Below, piece by piece: positions 16,394 through 25,686 of a stretch of 64,000 bases of DNA (position 1 is the stretch's first letter; each line of letters opens with the position of its first letter). Below the pieces are notes generated by a model, which saw only the letters and a program-made list of their open reading frames with translations, ran no database searches and was not told the DNA's origin. The DNA lies in assembly GCA_963922335.1 (NCBI GenBank), contig CAWUIB010000003.1:124001-188000 (forward strand), given 5' to 3'. Source of the DNA: CALBPI01 sp963922335. GTDB taxonomy: Bacteria > Pseudomonadota > Gammaproteobacteria > Steroidobacterales > Woeseiaceae. Position numbers and translations under genes: made by a program.

Positions 16394-18177
16394 GCTGCGA
16401 CGCTCTTGTCTTCGCCGAACTGTAGCTTTGCCAGTCTTGCGTATAACTCGTTGTCGCCAATCAAAGAGTGATGAGTGCCGCTGGCCACGATACGGCCGTG
16501 GTCCATCACGATGATGCGATCCGCTTGTTTGACCGTTGCCAGACGGTGGGCAATGACCAGTGTCGTTCGATTGACCATCAAGGTATCTAATGCCTGTTGG
16601 ACCAACTGCTCACTCTCCGCATCGAGCGCACTGGTTGCTTCGTCGAGCAACAGGATGGGTGCGTTCTTGAGGACGGCTCGCGCAATGGCGATACGCTGGC
16701 GCTGCCCGCCCGACAATCGCAGGCCTCGCTCTCCGAGAAAGCTGTCGTAGCCTTCTGGTAGTGCACGGATAAACGTGTCGGCAGCCGCGGCTCTTGCCGC
16801 TTCGAAGACGGCGTCATCATCCGCGTCAGGCCGGCCGAAGCGAATGTTCTCCATCGCGGTTGTGCCGAATAGCACTGTTTCCTGGGGTACCAACGCAATG
16901 TGCTCGCGCAACGCGTGTGGGTCTACACGATTGATTGGAGTTTGATCGATGAGGATCCGTCCGGAGTTTGGGTCGTAGAAGCGCAGTAGCAGTTGCAGCG
17001 TGGTTGATTTGCCCGCGCCGGATGGGCCGACCAGCGCCATCATCTGCCCGGGTTCGACGCTGAAGCTGACAGCGTCGAGTGCTGGCGTCTCCGGTCGGGA
17101 CGGGTAGGCAAACCCCACATTTTCAAAGGTGACCTTTCCGATACAGGGCTGAGGAATGCGCTCTGGCTCTGCCGGTGCCTGAATAGCCGGTTTGGCATGC
17201 AGCAGTTCCGCGAGTCTTTCCATCGCGCCAGCGCCACGTTGTATCTCGCCCCAGACTTCAGAAAGATTTGCAGCCGACCCACCGACGATCGCTGCGTAGA
17301 GCAGGAATTGACCGAGCTCGCCGCCCGTCATAGTGCCTGCGATGACTTTGCGTGCGCCGAGCCAAAGCACAAACGTCATCGCACCGAACACGAGGATTAC
17401 CCCCATTGCACTGATCAGCGCCCGCACGCGCGTGCGTTGAATGCCGGCATCGAAACTGTCCTCAACGCTCTCGGCGTAGCGAGATTTCTGAACCGACTCG
17501 AGGGTGAACGCTTGCACGGTACGAATCGCGTTGAAGGTCTCCTCGGCACGACCGGTTGTGTCTGCGATGCGATCTTGTGCCCTGCGCGATAGCGAACGAA
17601 TTCGTCGGCCGATAGCAATCAACGGCACGACGACGACGGGGATGAGCAGCAGCATATAAGCCGCCAGTTCGATATTGGTGGCCAGCAACAGGATCAGCGC
17701 GCCGAAAAATGAAATCAGCGAACGCAAGGCGATCGACAAGCTAACCCCGGAGATGCTCTGCACCAGTGTCGTATCCGCGGTGAGGCGGCTGAGGACTTCA
17801 CCAGTGCGCGTGACCTCGAAAAACGGTGGATCCATACCGATGACATTGTCATAAACGGCGCGCCGGATATCAGCGACCACACGCTCGCCAAGCCAGGTAA
17901 CCAGGTAGAAGCGCATTGCCGCAAATCCGCCGAACAGGATCGCCGCAATGAGGAAACCCACGAAGTAGCGATTGATGGTGGTGAAATCGCCGCCGCTGAA
18001 GCCACGGTCAATCACAAACCGCAGCGCGATAGGCAGTACGAGCATAGCTGCGGCCGCCAAAAGCAAAGCCACCAGTGCAGCGACCAATGTGCCGCGATAG
18101 GGCGAGATGAACGGCCACAAAGCCGCCAGCGGCTTCAATCGCTTTTCGCGCTGTTGTGTGTCGTGTTCTTCCTGCAT
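16390..18177 (-). CDS. ABC exporter, fused permease-ATPase (MsbA/BmrA type)
   Basis: 595 residues, a half-transporter that works as a homodimer. A six-helix type I exporter domain covers residues 30-320. The nucleotide-binding domain covers 345-590, with Walker A GPSGAGKST near 383-391, Q-loop 'ALVPQETVLF', signature LSGGQRQR near 487, Walker B 'ILLLDEATSALDAES' and the H-loop 'VIAHRLATV'. It exports lipids, drugs or other hydrophobic compounds; the substrate is not readable. It is operonic with the DUF817 gene through a 4-bp overlap. It is not next to lpxK, so I do not call it msbA. Confidence 0.93.
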   Translation of the reverse strand: MQEEHDTQQREKRLKPLAALWPFISPYRGTLVAALVALLLAAAAMLVLPIALRFVIDRGFSGGDFTTINRYFVGFLIAAILFGGFAAMRFYLVTWLGERVVADIRRAVYDNVIGMDPPFFEVTRTGEVLSRLTADTTLVQSISGVSLSIALRSLISFFGALILLLATNIELAAYMLLLIPVVVVPLIAIGRRIRSLSRRAQDRIADTTGRAEETFNAIRTVQAFTLESVQKSRYAESVEDSFDAGIQRTRVRALISAMGVILVFGAMTFVLWLGARKVIAGTMTGGELGQFLLYAAIVGGSAANLSEVWGEIQRGAGAMERLAELLHAKPAIQAPAEPERIPQPCIGKVTFENVGFAYPSRPETPALDAVSFSVEPGQMMALVGPSGAGKSTTLQLLLRFYDPNSGRILIDQTPINRVDPHALREHIALVPQETVLFGTTAMENIRFGRPDADDDAVFEAARAAAADTFIRALPEGYDSFLGERGLRLSGGQRQRIAIARAVLKNAPILLLDEATSALDAESEQLVQQALDTLMVNRTTLVIAHRLATVKQADRIIVMDHGRIVASGTHHSLIGDNELYARLAKLQFGEDKSVAA

Positions 18178-18222
18178 CGTGCCTGCATCCTAAACCGGAT
18201 CGGCCGCGACTGCAGGGTCTGT

Positions 18223-20193
18223 TTACTGTTGTGCGACGGTCGGCGTGCCGCCGAGGCATTGGCCAAGAAAACGCTCTGTCTCGGCGAGGTAGCGATAGCG
18301 GTTCGTGTAGAGGCTCAGGTGATGATCGCCGTCCGGGAATACGATCAGTTCGTGCGGTTTATCGGCACTAGCCAGTTCGTCCGCCATATCCTCTGACTGT
18401 TTGACATCAACGACGGTGTCTTTCTCACCGTGCATCAGCAGCACCGGGACCTGGATTTCAGCGGCGCGCCTCGCTGGGGAGTTTTCGGCGAGCATTTTGC
18501 GGTCTTTCCAGAGATCACCAATGAAGCGTGTCCGGTATTTGCCATCCACGAATCGACTCGATGTGCGAATCACTTTCGGTAGATCGGTGACGCCTGCAAA
18601 GCTCACTGCGCATTGAAACAAGTCGGGTTCCTTGATCACGCCCATGAGTGCTGCGTAACCCCCATACGAGCCGCCGACAATCGCGATACGTTCGGGGTCC
18701 GCAAGTCCCTGTTCGATCAACCACGCGACACCGTCGGTGATGTCGTCCTGCATCGCCTGTCCCCACTCCTTCTTGCCGGCATCACGAAACTCGGTGCCAT
18801 AGCCACTGGAGCCGCGAAAATTCATTTGTAAGACGCCATAACCGCGTGATGCGAGAAACTGGACGTCGAAGGAGAATCGTAAAAAGTCGCGTGCCGTCGG
18901 GCCGCCGTGTGGATTGATGACGAACGGAAGGCCGCGTGCTTCTTCCAAGGAGGACATGCCGTTCGGCAGCGTAATGAATGCAGGGATGGACAGTCCATCA
19001 CGCGCCTCATACTCCGTCACAACCGTGTTGGCGAGCGCAACGCCTTGTAAGCCCGGATATTGGCTTGGCAGCAGCTTTACCTGTCGCTCGGCATGGTTGT
19101 AGATCAGAAACTGCCCCGGATCCTTGTCGCCACTAAGTCGAGCTATCGCATGGTTCCGATCGCTGGAAATGCCATACGTGGTCACGCTCCGGCCAGGGAA
19201 CTTCTCGCCGAGTTTGCCGAGGGCCTGGTTGATTTCGCTTTTCGAGAACCACACAGTCTCGGCCTCTTCGTCCACAAAGTTTACGTTCGAAATCTCGCCG
19301 TTCTCGGGATTAATGCGTACCGAGCTGATATCGACGTTGGGGTGGTTGAAGATCAACTCACCGAATGTGTCCGTCTCCAGATCGAAGGTATACAGACCCG
19401 CCGGATCGAGTTCATGGTTCGATACCACGTAGACCGTGTTGGGGTCCGCCGCGAAACCCACTGGCCAGAAAACAGCGCTGGGGTCTGCTACTCGGTGGGA
19501 GAAGTCCTTCCAGCGCTTTTCGCCATCCAGTCGGAATTCCAGCACGCGCGTGCGCTTCGGCGTTAATCCTCTCGCGATACGAATGTTGCCGACGTTGTCT
19601 GCGGTCCAGTCGCGGATATTGCGCCGCTTTGCGACCACGCGACTGTGTCTTGTGCTGGTGGTGATGTTGGCCGAATACACGATCGGCTCGGCAGGGTTGT
19701 TGCGGTTGTACTGAACTAGAATGTGCTTTGGGTCATCGGGGAGAAATGACACCACGTCATCCTGGACTTGCACCGGGATTTCATCACGTCCCGTGCGAAA
19801 GATTGGGATCATCTCATTTTCGCCAATCTTGACGGAAAACAGTCTGCGCTCTTGCGTGTCGACGCGTCCAATGCCGCCTCTGCCACCGACAAAACCGATG
19901 CTGACAATCAACCGGTCCGGACCCGCCCAACGAAACCACGAGGCGCTGTAAACCTCGTTTTCCGTTAGCGAGTAGGCGAGCTGCAATTGTTCACCGGAAA
20001 TGTCGATCACCGCAACGCGATACACGTTGTCGATATTCATGCGCACGGCGACGTACTTTCCGCCGGGCGCGATTTCGAGGTCTGTGAACTCTGGCAGCGT
20101 CGCGAACGCTTCGATCGAGGGCGGTTCGGCGACGACGCTCGCCGCCAAAATCATGCAGGCCGCCAGACCGGCAAGCTGGGCGCGCACACTCAT
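18223..20193 (-). CDS. S9 family prolyl-oligopeptidase-like serine peptidase
   Basis: 656 residues. A cleavable signal peptide (MSVRAQLAGLAACMILAASVVAEPP) puts it in the periplasm. A beta-propeller of about 380 residues is followed by an alpha/beta-hydrolase domain with 'NPHGGPTARD' (oxyanion region), 'IVGGSYGGYAALMG' (Ser nucleophile), 'LMHGEKDTVVDV' (Asp) and 'FPDGDHHLS' (His). Such enzymes release dipeptides or cut oligopeptides. Its ATG overlaps the stop of the AbgT transporter by 4 bp, which links periplasmic peptide cleavage to uptake of a product by that transporter, an inference. Confidence 0.93.
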   Translation of the reverse strand: MSVRAQLAGLAACMILAASVVAEPPSIEAFATLPEFTDLEIAPGGKYVAVRMNIDNVYRVAVIDISGEQLQLAYSLTENEVYSASWFRWAGPDRLIVSIGFVGGRGGIGRVDTQERRLFSVKIGENEMIPIFRTGRDEIPVQVQDDVVSFLPDDPKHILVQYNRNNPAEPIVYSANITTSTRHSRVVAKRRNIRDWTADNVGNIRIARGLTPKRTRVLEFRLDGEKRWKDFSHRVADPSAVFWPVGFAADPNTVYVVSNHELDPAGLYTFDLETDTFGELIFNHPNVDISSVRINPENGEISNVNFVDEEAETVWFSKSEINQALGKLGEKFPGRSVTTYGISSDRNHAIARLSGDKDPGQFLIYNHAERQVKLLPSQYPGLQGVALANTVVTEYEARDGLSIPAFITLPNGMSSLEEARGLPFVINPHGGPTARDFLRFSFDVQFLASRGYGVLQMNFRGSSGYGTEFRDAGKKEWGQAMQDDITDGVAWLIEQGLADPERIAIVGGSYGGYAALMGVIKEPDLFQCAVSFAGVTDLPKVIRTSSRFVDGKYRTRFIGDLWKDRKMLAENSPARRAAEIQVPVLLMHGEKDTVVDVKQSEDMADELASADKPHELIVFPDGDHHLSLYTNRYRYLAETERFLGQCLGGTPTVAQQ

Positions 20194-21767
20194 CCGGCTG
20201 TCGGCGCAGGCAGTGTGTACTCAACGCCGACGCCGGGGCCGAGGGGCAATCCCAGCGCAATCCAGGCCATCGTGATAATCAGCCCACTGACCAGCAGGAA
20301 GATCGAATAGGGAATCATCGTCGCCGTCAGGCTGCCGAGCCCATAGTCTTTTTGCCAGCGCTGACAGAACGTGAGGATGAGCGGGAAGTAGACCATCAGC
20401 GGCGTGATGATATTGGTGGCCGAATCACCAACCCGGTAAGCGGCGGTGGTCATTTCGGGGCTGATGTTCAACAGCATCATCATCGGCACCATGACTGGTG
20501 CCAGCAACGCCCATTTGGCGCTCGCCGAACCGACTAACAGGTTGATCGCACCAGAGAACAGTACGAGTAAGCCAAGCAGAACTGGCATCGGTAGATCGGC
20601 AGCTTTCAATCCATCGGCCCCCATGATCGCGAAGATCAGTCCGAGTTCGGACCATTTGAACATCGCGACAAAATGCGCCGCAGCAAAAGCGAGCACCATG
20701 TAGTAGGCGAGGTCACCCATGGCATCGGTCATCATTTTTACGATGTCGCGGTGATCCTTGACCGTGCCGGTCGCCGATCCGTATGCCCAACCGCAGGCAA
20801 GGAACAGTATGAAGAAGCCTGCCACCAACGATTTATAGAAGGGGCTCAGCTGTGCTTCCGGCTTCGCTGTCTCGTCGATCAGTGGCGTGCCGGGGCCGAT
20901 CGTGAAGCCAACCCACACCAACACGATGGCGAGTGCCGCGAGACCTGCCAAGGCCAATCCCCGGCGCTCTTCGGTTGTGAGTGGTTTATCGCCATCATCG
21001 GTGATGCTGGCGAGACTTCCCTCAGCCTTGAAACTGCCGAGTCTTGGTTCGATGATCCTATCCGTGACATACCAGATCACTGGCAGGAAAATCACGGTCA
21101 TCGCCGCGATGAAATACCAGTTCCCAGCGATGTTGGCGTCCCATCCCTTATCGAGACTCTCGGCTGCGGTTTCAGTGATACCGAACAGCAGCGCGTCGAG
21201 TTGGCCCGGTAGAAGATTCGCGGAGAAGCCACCGGAGACACCTGCGAATGCCGCGGCAATGCCGGCGATCGGGTGCCTGCCAGCCGCCGCATAGAGCACA
21301 CCGGCCAAAGGAATCAGAACAACGTAAGCCGCGTCTGCGGCCAGGTTACCGACCATCGCGACCAGCGCTACCATCGGCGTCAGCAGGAATTTGGGCGCAT
21401 TACGCACGGCGCCGCGCATCGCGGTACCGAACAAACCGGATCGCTCTGCAATGCCTGCACCCAGCATCACGACAAGCACGTAACCGAGCGGATGGAAGTG
21501 GGTGAAAGTCTTGGGCATCTCAACCCAAAGCTTCTGAATGTTCTCGGCCGACAGGAGGCTCTTCGCCTCGATGACGACTGCTTGTCCTGATGAATCCAGA
21601 TCTGTCGGATGCAGCGCGCTTAGGCCTGCCATAGCGGCAATGACGCTGATGATGATCAGTGCGCCGATCAACCAGAAAAAGATGAATACCGGATCGGGCA
21701 GTTTGTTCCCGGTGCGCTCAATCCAGCCCAGAACACCGCTGTTGGCGGTGGCCGCAGTCGTTCCCAT
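20190..21767 (-). CDS. AbgT family transporter (p-aminobenzoyl-glutamate type)
   Basis: 525 residues with about 11-12 membrane segments. Family hallmarks are the N-terminal 'WIERTGNKLPDPVFIFFWL', 'YVLVVMLGAGIAERSGLFG', 'LIPLAGVLYAAAGRHPIAGIAAAFAGVSGGFSANLLPGQLD', and 'LVGSASAKWALLAPVMVPMMMLLNISPEMTTAAYRVGDSATNIITPLM'. AbgT members use ion gradients to move p-aminobenzoyl-glutamate or, in others, sulfonamides outward. It is co-translated with the S9 peptidase downstream, so a dipeptide-like substrate is plausible. An upstream promoter is not clear in the 74 bp before it. Confidence 0.93.
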   Translation of the reverse strand: MGTTAATANSGVLGWIERTGNKLPDPVFIFFWLIGALIIISVIAAMAGLSALHPTDLDSSGQAVVIEAKSLLSAENIQKLWVEMPKTFTHFHPLGYVLVVMLGAGIAERSGLFGTAMRGAVRNAPKFLLTPMVALVAMVGNLAADAAYVVLIPLAGVLYAAAGRHPIAGIAAAFAGVSGGFSANLLPGQLDALLFGITETAAESLDKGWDANIAGNWYFIAAMTVIFLPVIWYVTDRIIEPRLGSFKAEGSLASITDDGDKPLTTEERRGLALAGLAALAIVLVWVGFTIGPGTPLIDETAKPEAQLSPFYKSLVAGFFILFLACGWAYGSATGTVKDHRDIVKMMTDAMGDLAYYMVLAFAAAHFVAMFKWSELGLIFAIMGADGLKAADLPMPVLLGLLVLFSGAINLLVGSASAKWALLAPVMVPMMMLLNISPEMTTAAYRVGDSATNIITPLMVYFPLILTFCQRWQKDYGLGSLTATMIPYSIFLLVSGLIITMAWIALGLPLGPGVGVEYTLPAPTAG

Positions 21768-21841
21768 GTCCCGTGTCCCCGAGCTCCTCTCCAGACGCTC
21801 AAGATTAGTCGACAGCGGGCCTCGACGCTAGACGATGGTGA

Positions 21842-23644
21842 TTAGGCAGCCAGTTCCCGCTCGCGAAGTGCGATCCACTGCTGCACGGCAGAGCAGAATT
21901 CACTGCTGTTTACGTTGATCTCGAAGATCGGCGCAAACTTGGACAGCTTTTCATAAGCTGCTGCGAACAACTTGTAGAGGTATTCGCTGGAGAGTTCCGT
22001 GGTTTCGGCATAGCGGGCCGCAATCGTGTCGAGCACATCTGACACCTCGTCACGTTCAGCATCGACAAAGGCTGCGCAAAGCTCATTAGCCATCACCGAG
22101 AGGTTGCGGATAGCCTGTTGATCATCCGCTGGCGCCATGCTGCCACCATCGGGTATTCCCATAATGGCCTCGATGATGACTTGCGGTAGAGACCAGACTT
22201 TCGCAACGTTGGCACCGAGCATAGCGAAGTCGCAACCGAGCACGTCGACGGCTGCTTTCCAGCGCGGCAAGCTCTTGCTTCGTGCAGTCTCAAGAATCAC
22301 ATCATGCTCTTCGGGGAAGTAGTAGATCGTGAGGTTCTCACCGAGGTTCTGACACATACCGGCGATGAATGCTTCTTCGGCATCGCGAAGCTTGGCGCGC
22401 TGTGCCAGGTGTCTCGCAATAAGGCCGGAAAGGAACGATTTGGTCATGCTGTCACGCAGAACCTCGGAGTCGCCCTTCAAGTGACCGAACAGAGTGAGAC
22501 TGGAGGCAACCATCCTCACCTGCTGTACCCCGAGCAAAACAACGGCTTGCGACACGCTCGTCACTTCCGTTGCCCGGCTGCCGTAGAAGGATGAGTTGGC
22601 CATCGTCAGCAATTTGCTCGTGAGGGACAGATCACGGAGGATCACGTTCGCAAGCTTGTCGGCGTTTGCGTTGCCGTTGCTATCTCCAGCAAGTCGGTTG
22701 ATGTCGTTCAGTGTGCTGGAAATGGCTGGGAAGTCTTTCTTGTGCTGCATGCGCCGCATCAGGAAGTCGACCGTGCTGTGACTGAGGTCGGTGCCACGCG
22801 CCTCGTCGGCGACGCCTGCCGCCACGACGCATACCTTGAATGCCTCGAGCATCGCTCGCGCGTTCGCATAACGGTCTTCGACATCCATGACAAAGGCGCC
22901 CTTCAGGAAGCGCACGATATGTTCACCATGCTCAATGTCGTTCAGAGGTGCGTAATTGACCGCTACACCGACAATGTTGCGCTGAATGGATTCGATGCTG
23001 TCGCCAGGGATCGCGCGTTGCCCAGTCAGCAGTTCGTAGATGGTTGAAGCGAGTGCGAACACATCGGTGTAAGGACCAAGCTCCTGTCGCAGGAAGTGCT
23101 CGGGTGCCATATATCTCAGCGTACCCGTTGCAAGCCCAAGATCCTCGCGCTGGAAGTTCACGAACTGGGACAAGCCAAAGTCCATCACCTGCGGCTTGCC
23201 GCGCTCATCCATCATGATGTTGCGTGGCCCGAGATCGAGGTGCAAAACGCCCGCTTCGTGAGCGGTGGCGACAGCGTCGAGTACGGTAGTAATCAGCCCC
23301 GCCGCTTCCTTGAGCGTAAACTTTTGCCGGGAGCCGAGTTCGTTAGCAAGGGTTCGGCCCGGCACGTAACCGAACACGAGGTATGGCCCGAGCTGCGCTT
23401 CGCCAATGTCGTAAATCGGGACGATGTTGGGATGCTTAAGACGACTGGAGGTCAACGCCTCGAGCGGCGTGCCATTCGCACCTTTCAGGTTGAACTCGGC
23501 GAGGCTCGACGTGAGAATTTTGATCGCAACATCGCGCTCAAGTTGTGGATCGTAGGCGAGATATACCTTCCCCTGTGATCCTTTGCCGAGCACACGTTTC
23601 AATTCGTAGCGTCCCATGACGCTTGCGGTTGCCGCAGTCACCAT
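21842..23644 (-). CDS. Ser/Thr protein kinase fused to an HDOD domain
   Basis: 600 residues, soluble, with no membrane helix. An Hanks-type kinase domain (about 12-270) has glycine loop GKGSQGKV, VAIK (Lys42), MDFG (Asp155) and APE. The catalytic loop reads H-L-D-L-G-P-R-N with Asp137, so the usual Arg before Asp and the Lys of DLKPEN are replaced by Leu and Gly. It is a non-RD, partly degenerate kinase. An HDOD domain (about 295-500; 'ANVILRDLSLTSKLLTMANSSFYGS', 'VTSVSQAVVLLGVQQVRMVASSLTLF') follows, as in signalling and cyclic-di-GMP pathways. Both domains are intact in one frame. Targets and activity are unknown; a stand-alone gene with no obvious partner nearby. Confidence 0.93.
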   Translation of the reverse strand: MVTAATASVMGRYELKRVLGKGSQGKVYLAYDPQLERDVAIKILTSSLAEFNLKGANGTPLEALTSSRLKHPNIVPIYDIGEAQLGPYLVFGYVPGRTLANELGSRQKFTLKEAAGLITTVLDAVATAHEAGVLHLDLGPRNIMMDERGKPQVMDFGLSQFVNFQREDLGLATGTLRYMAPEHFLRQELGPYTDVFALASTIYELLTGQRAIPGDSIESIQRNIVGVAVNYAPLNDIEHGEHIVRFLKGAFVMDVEDRYANARAMLEAFKVCVVAAGVADEARGTDLSHSTVDFLMRRMQHKKDFPAISSTLNDINRLAGDSNGNANADKLANVILRDLSLTSKLLTMANSSFYGSRATEVTSVSQAVVLLGVQQVRMVASSLTLFGHLKGDSEVLRDSMTKSFLSGLIARHLAQRAKLRDAEEAFIAGMCQNLGENLTIYYFPEEHDVILETARSKSLPRWKAAVDVLGCDFAMLGANVAKVWSLPQVIIEAIMGIPDGGSMAPADDQQAIRNLSVMANELCAAFVDAERDEVSDVLDTIAARYAETTELSSEYLYKLFAAAYEKLSKFAPIFEINVNSSEFCSAVQQWIALRERELAA

Positions 23645-23716
23645 ATTGCTTTCCAGCCCTCCCCGGATCGAGGCATCCTTCCTGATAACGGGGTAGCGGC
23701 CGAACCGGCGTGTGCT

Positions 23717-24016
23717 TTAGCGGCGAGGGGTTTGAAACCAGCGTAGCGGGCGAGTGTCCGAGCGCGCTACCAGACCTTTCGCTTCAAGGTCGAGTTGTAC
23801 GGTTTTGAGCCACCATCCCGAGGTCTTGCCGCCTGGGAACAGGTCATTCGGAAGCGATTGTTTTATAAGGGACATCAGTTCGGCCTGAGTCTGTCCCGGC
23901 GGGTCTTCTGTGAGCGTCGCAAGATAGGCTGCTCGCATGGCGCGATATTTCGCGGCATTGACTCGACTGGTCACCCCTGGTGTGTTGATGTTCTCGACCT
24001 CAATCATCTCGGCCAT
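23717..24016 (-). CDS. DUF6958 family small protein
   Basis: 99 residues from the second ATG. AGAGGGG abuts the first ATG (24022) but sits 6 bases before the ATG at 24016, so the latter is chosen. The family pattern 'IEVENINTPGVTSRVNAAKY', 'PGQTQAELMSLIKQSLPNDLFPGGKTSGWWLKTVQLDLEAKG' and 'PLRWFQTP' is recognisable. The fold looks like a winged-helix-like small domain, but the role is unknown. It lies between the kinase-HDOD gene and the divergent TRIC-like channel. Confidence 0.72.
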   Translation of the reverse strand: MAEMIEVENINTPGVTSRVNAAKYRAMRAAYLATLTEDPPGQTQAELMSLIKQSLPNDLFPGGKTSGWWLKTVQLDLEAKGLVARSDTRPLRWFQTPRR

Positions 24017-24062
24017 CTTCATCCCCTCTGAAGTTCGCTAAACTGCGCGCGCAGGAGCACTT

Positions 24063-24692
24063 ATGTTTAGTTGGTTCACCATAATCGATTATGCCGGCAC
24101 GTTCGCGTTTGCACTGAGTGGGGCAACCGTCGCAATGCGGCGGGAGCTGGATCTGTTCGGTGTATTGGTTGTGTCATTCGCTGCGGCGACGGCCGGCGGC
24201 ATCGCGCGCGACGTTCTGATTGGTGCCACACCGCCTGTCGCTTTGGCGAATGGTCACTATTTGCTGATTGCGAGCGCTGCAGGGATATTCACTTTCATTC
24301 GCGCGGATCTGGTCGAAAAACTCAGCAATCCGGTTCAGGTGTTCGACTCTGTTGGGCTCGGTCTTTTCGCGGTGGCGGGTACCGCAAAAGCACTTGCGGC
24401 CGGGCTTACGCCCACCTCGGCCGTGCTACTCGGCATTCTGAGCGGCATTGGTGGTGGTATTGCCCGTGATGTGCTGACAGCACGAGTGCCCGTCGTTTTG
24501 AAATCCGACCTCTACGCGAGTGCGGCATTAGTGGGTGGCGCCGTCGTTGCGATTGCGAATGTCCTCGCGCTGCCTCGCGCACCGGCAATGTTCGCGGGTG
24601 CGGCGCTGTGTTTCGTGCTGCGTTACATGGCGATTCGCTACGGATGGCATCTGCCCGTTGCGCGTGCGACCTCCAATGATCCACCGGACTGA
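24063..24692 (+). CDS. TRIC-type cation channel (UPF0126/YicG family)
   Basis: 209 residues with seven membrane helices arranged as two similar halves. The repeated signature appears as 'FALSGATVAMRRELDLFGVLVVSFAAATAGGIARDVLIGATPP' and again near 'ILSGIGGGIARDVLTARVPVVL', matching the paired UPF0126 domains. Structural work on this family identifies trimeric cation channels related to the TRIC channels of animals. AGGAG lies 5 bases before the ATG. The next gene, bioY, starts 15 bp later, so the two are probably transcribed together, although no functional link is known. Confidence 0.9.
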   Translation: MFSWFTIIDYAGTFAFALSGATVAMRRELDLFGVLVVSFAAATAGGIARDVLIGATPPVALANGHYLLIASAAGIFTFIRADLVEKLSNPVQVFDSVGLGLFAVAGTAKALAAGLTPTSAVLLGILSGIGGGIARDVLTARVPVVLKSDLYASAALVGGAVVAIANVLALPRAPAMFAGAALCFVLRYMAIRYGWHLPVARATSNDPPD

Positions 24693-24707
24693 TATAGTCG
24701 CGTTCCT

Positions 24708-25286
24708 ATGAATGCTCAGCAGGCCGTAATGGCCATCGTCTTCGCGATCCTGATCGCACTGGCTGCCCAGGTATCGATGTCCGTACCGGGGTTGTCGATC
24801 CCGATAACGCTACAAACGGTTGCAGTGCTGGTCGCCGGTGCAGTACTCGGTGCCAACGGCGCCGGTTTTGCTGTTGTCCTCTACCTTCTGATGGGAACGC
24901 TCGGTTTGGGTGTCTTCGCCAATGGTGCGTCCGGGGGTTCGACCTTGTTCGGTCCGTCTGGGGGGTACCTGTTAGGGTTTTGGTTTGCGGCGGTCGCGCT
25001 CGGATACGCGGCTGATCGCGGCTATCTCTGGCGCGTACCGATATTGCTACCAGTTTGGATGCTCGCAGCGCACGCTGTGATTCTGGGGGTGGGGGCTGGA
25101 CTACTGAGTTTCAGCGTCGGCGCGCCGGCCGCCTGGTTTAACGGTGTTGCACCGTTCTTGCCCGGTGCGGTCGTGAAATCTCTGGCAGCCGCGATCCTGG
25201 CAGCGGGCATACACTATTCATTAATTCGTCGAACGACAGGGGACCGCGGGGGACGATATGGCGAAACAGCAGAACAAGACCGTTGA
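24708..25286 (+). CDS. bioY: BioY family biotin transporter substrate-binding subunit
   Basis: 192 residues, six membrane helices. Family features are 'VPGLSIPITLQTVAVLVAGAVLGANGAGFAVVLYLLMGTLGLGVFANGASGG' and 'LFGPSGGYLLGFWFAAVALGY', with the biotin-binding Gly-rich loop. BioY is the S component of ECF biotin uptake; some BioY proteins work alone and others need an ATPase and EcfT. No ECF genes are present in the window. The 3' end overlaps the start of the DUF1801 gene by 29 bp. Confidence 0.93.
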   Translation: MNAQQAVMAIVFAILIALAAQVSMSVPGLSIPITLQTVAVLVAGAVLGANGAGFAVVLYLLMGTLGLGVFANGASGGSTLFGPSGGYLLGFWFAAVALGYAADRGYLWRVPILLPVWMLAAHAVILGVGAGLLSFSVGAPAAWFNGVAPFLPGAVVKSLAAAILAAGIHYSLIRRTTGDRGGRYGETAEQDR

Positions 25287-25686
25287 GACCGACGCGTCAG
25301 TAGCGGCGTATATCGACAGCATCAAGGATACAAAGCGAGCCGATCAGTGCCGTGTTATCGATGAATTGATGCATTCGGTCACGCGTCGACCGGCGAAGAT
25401 GTGGGGCAGCAGCATCGTCGGCTACGGCAAGTACCACTATCGATATGAAAGCGGCCGCGAGGGCGAATTCATGCTGACCGGTTGGTCATCCAGAGCAAAG
25501 AATCTGACGCTCTACATAATGGGTGGTTTTGAGGGTTACGAGGAAACGCTCGATGCGCTCGGGCCCCACAAAGTCGGCAAGTCGTGCCTGTACGTGACTG
25601 ACCTCGAGAAGATTGACCTTAAAGTGCTACGTAAGCTGGTGCGTACATCCGTCGCCTATATGCGCAAAGCCTATAAGACCGAATAG
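25258..25686 (+). CDS. DUF1801 (YdhG-like) domain protein
   Basis: 142 residues, soluble. 'VAAYIDSIKDTKRADQCRVIDELMHSVTRRPAKMWGSSIVGYGKYHYRYESGREGEFMLTGWSSRAKNLTLYIM' and 'GKSCLYVTDLEKIDLKVLRKLV' match the DUF1801/YdhG family, a small fold related to YjbR/CyaY-like proteins with no agreed function. GGGGGA sits 4 bases before its ATG. It overlaps bioY and ends immediately next to the convergent permease gene. Confidence 0.87.
   Translation: MAKQQNKTVETDASVAAYIDSIKDTKRADQCRVIDELMHSVTRRPAKMWGSSIVGYGKYHYRYESGREGEFMLTGWSSRAKNLTLYIMGGFEGYEETLDALGPHKVGKSCLYVTDLEKIDLKVLRKLVRTSVAYMRKAYKTE

Noticed and set aside
16390..18177. Naming the ABC exporter msbA
   Set aside because: The fold and motifs fit MsbA but also many drug and lipid exporters, and the usual neighbour lpxK is absent.
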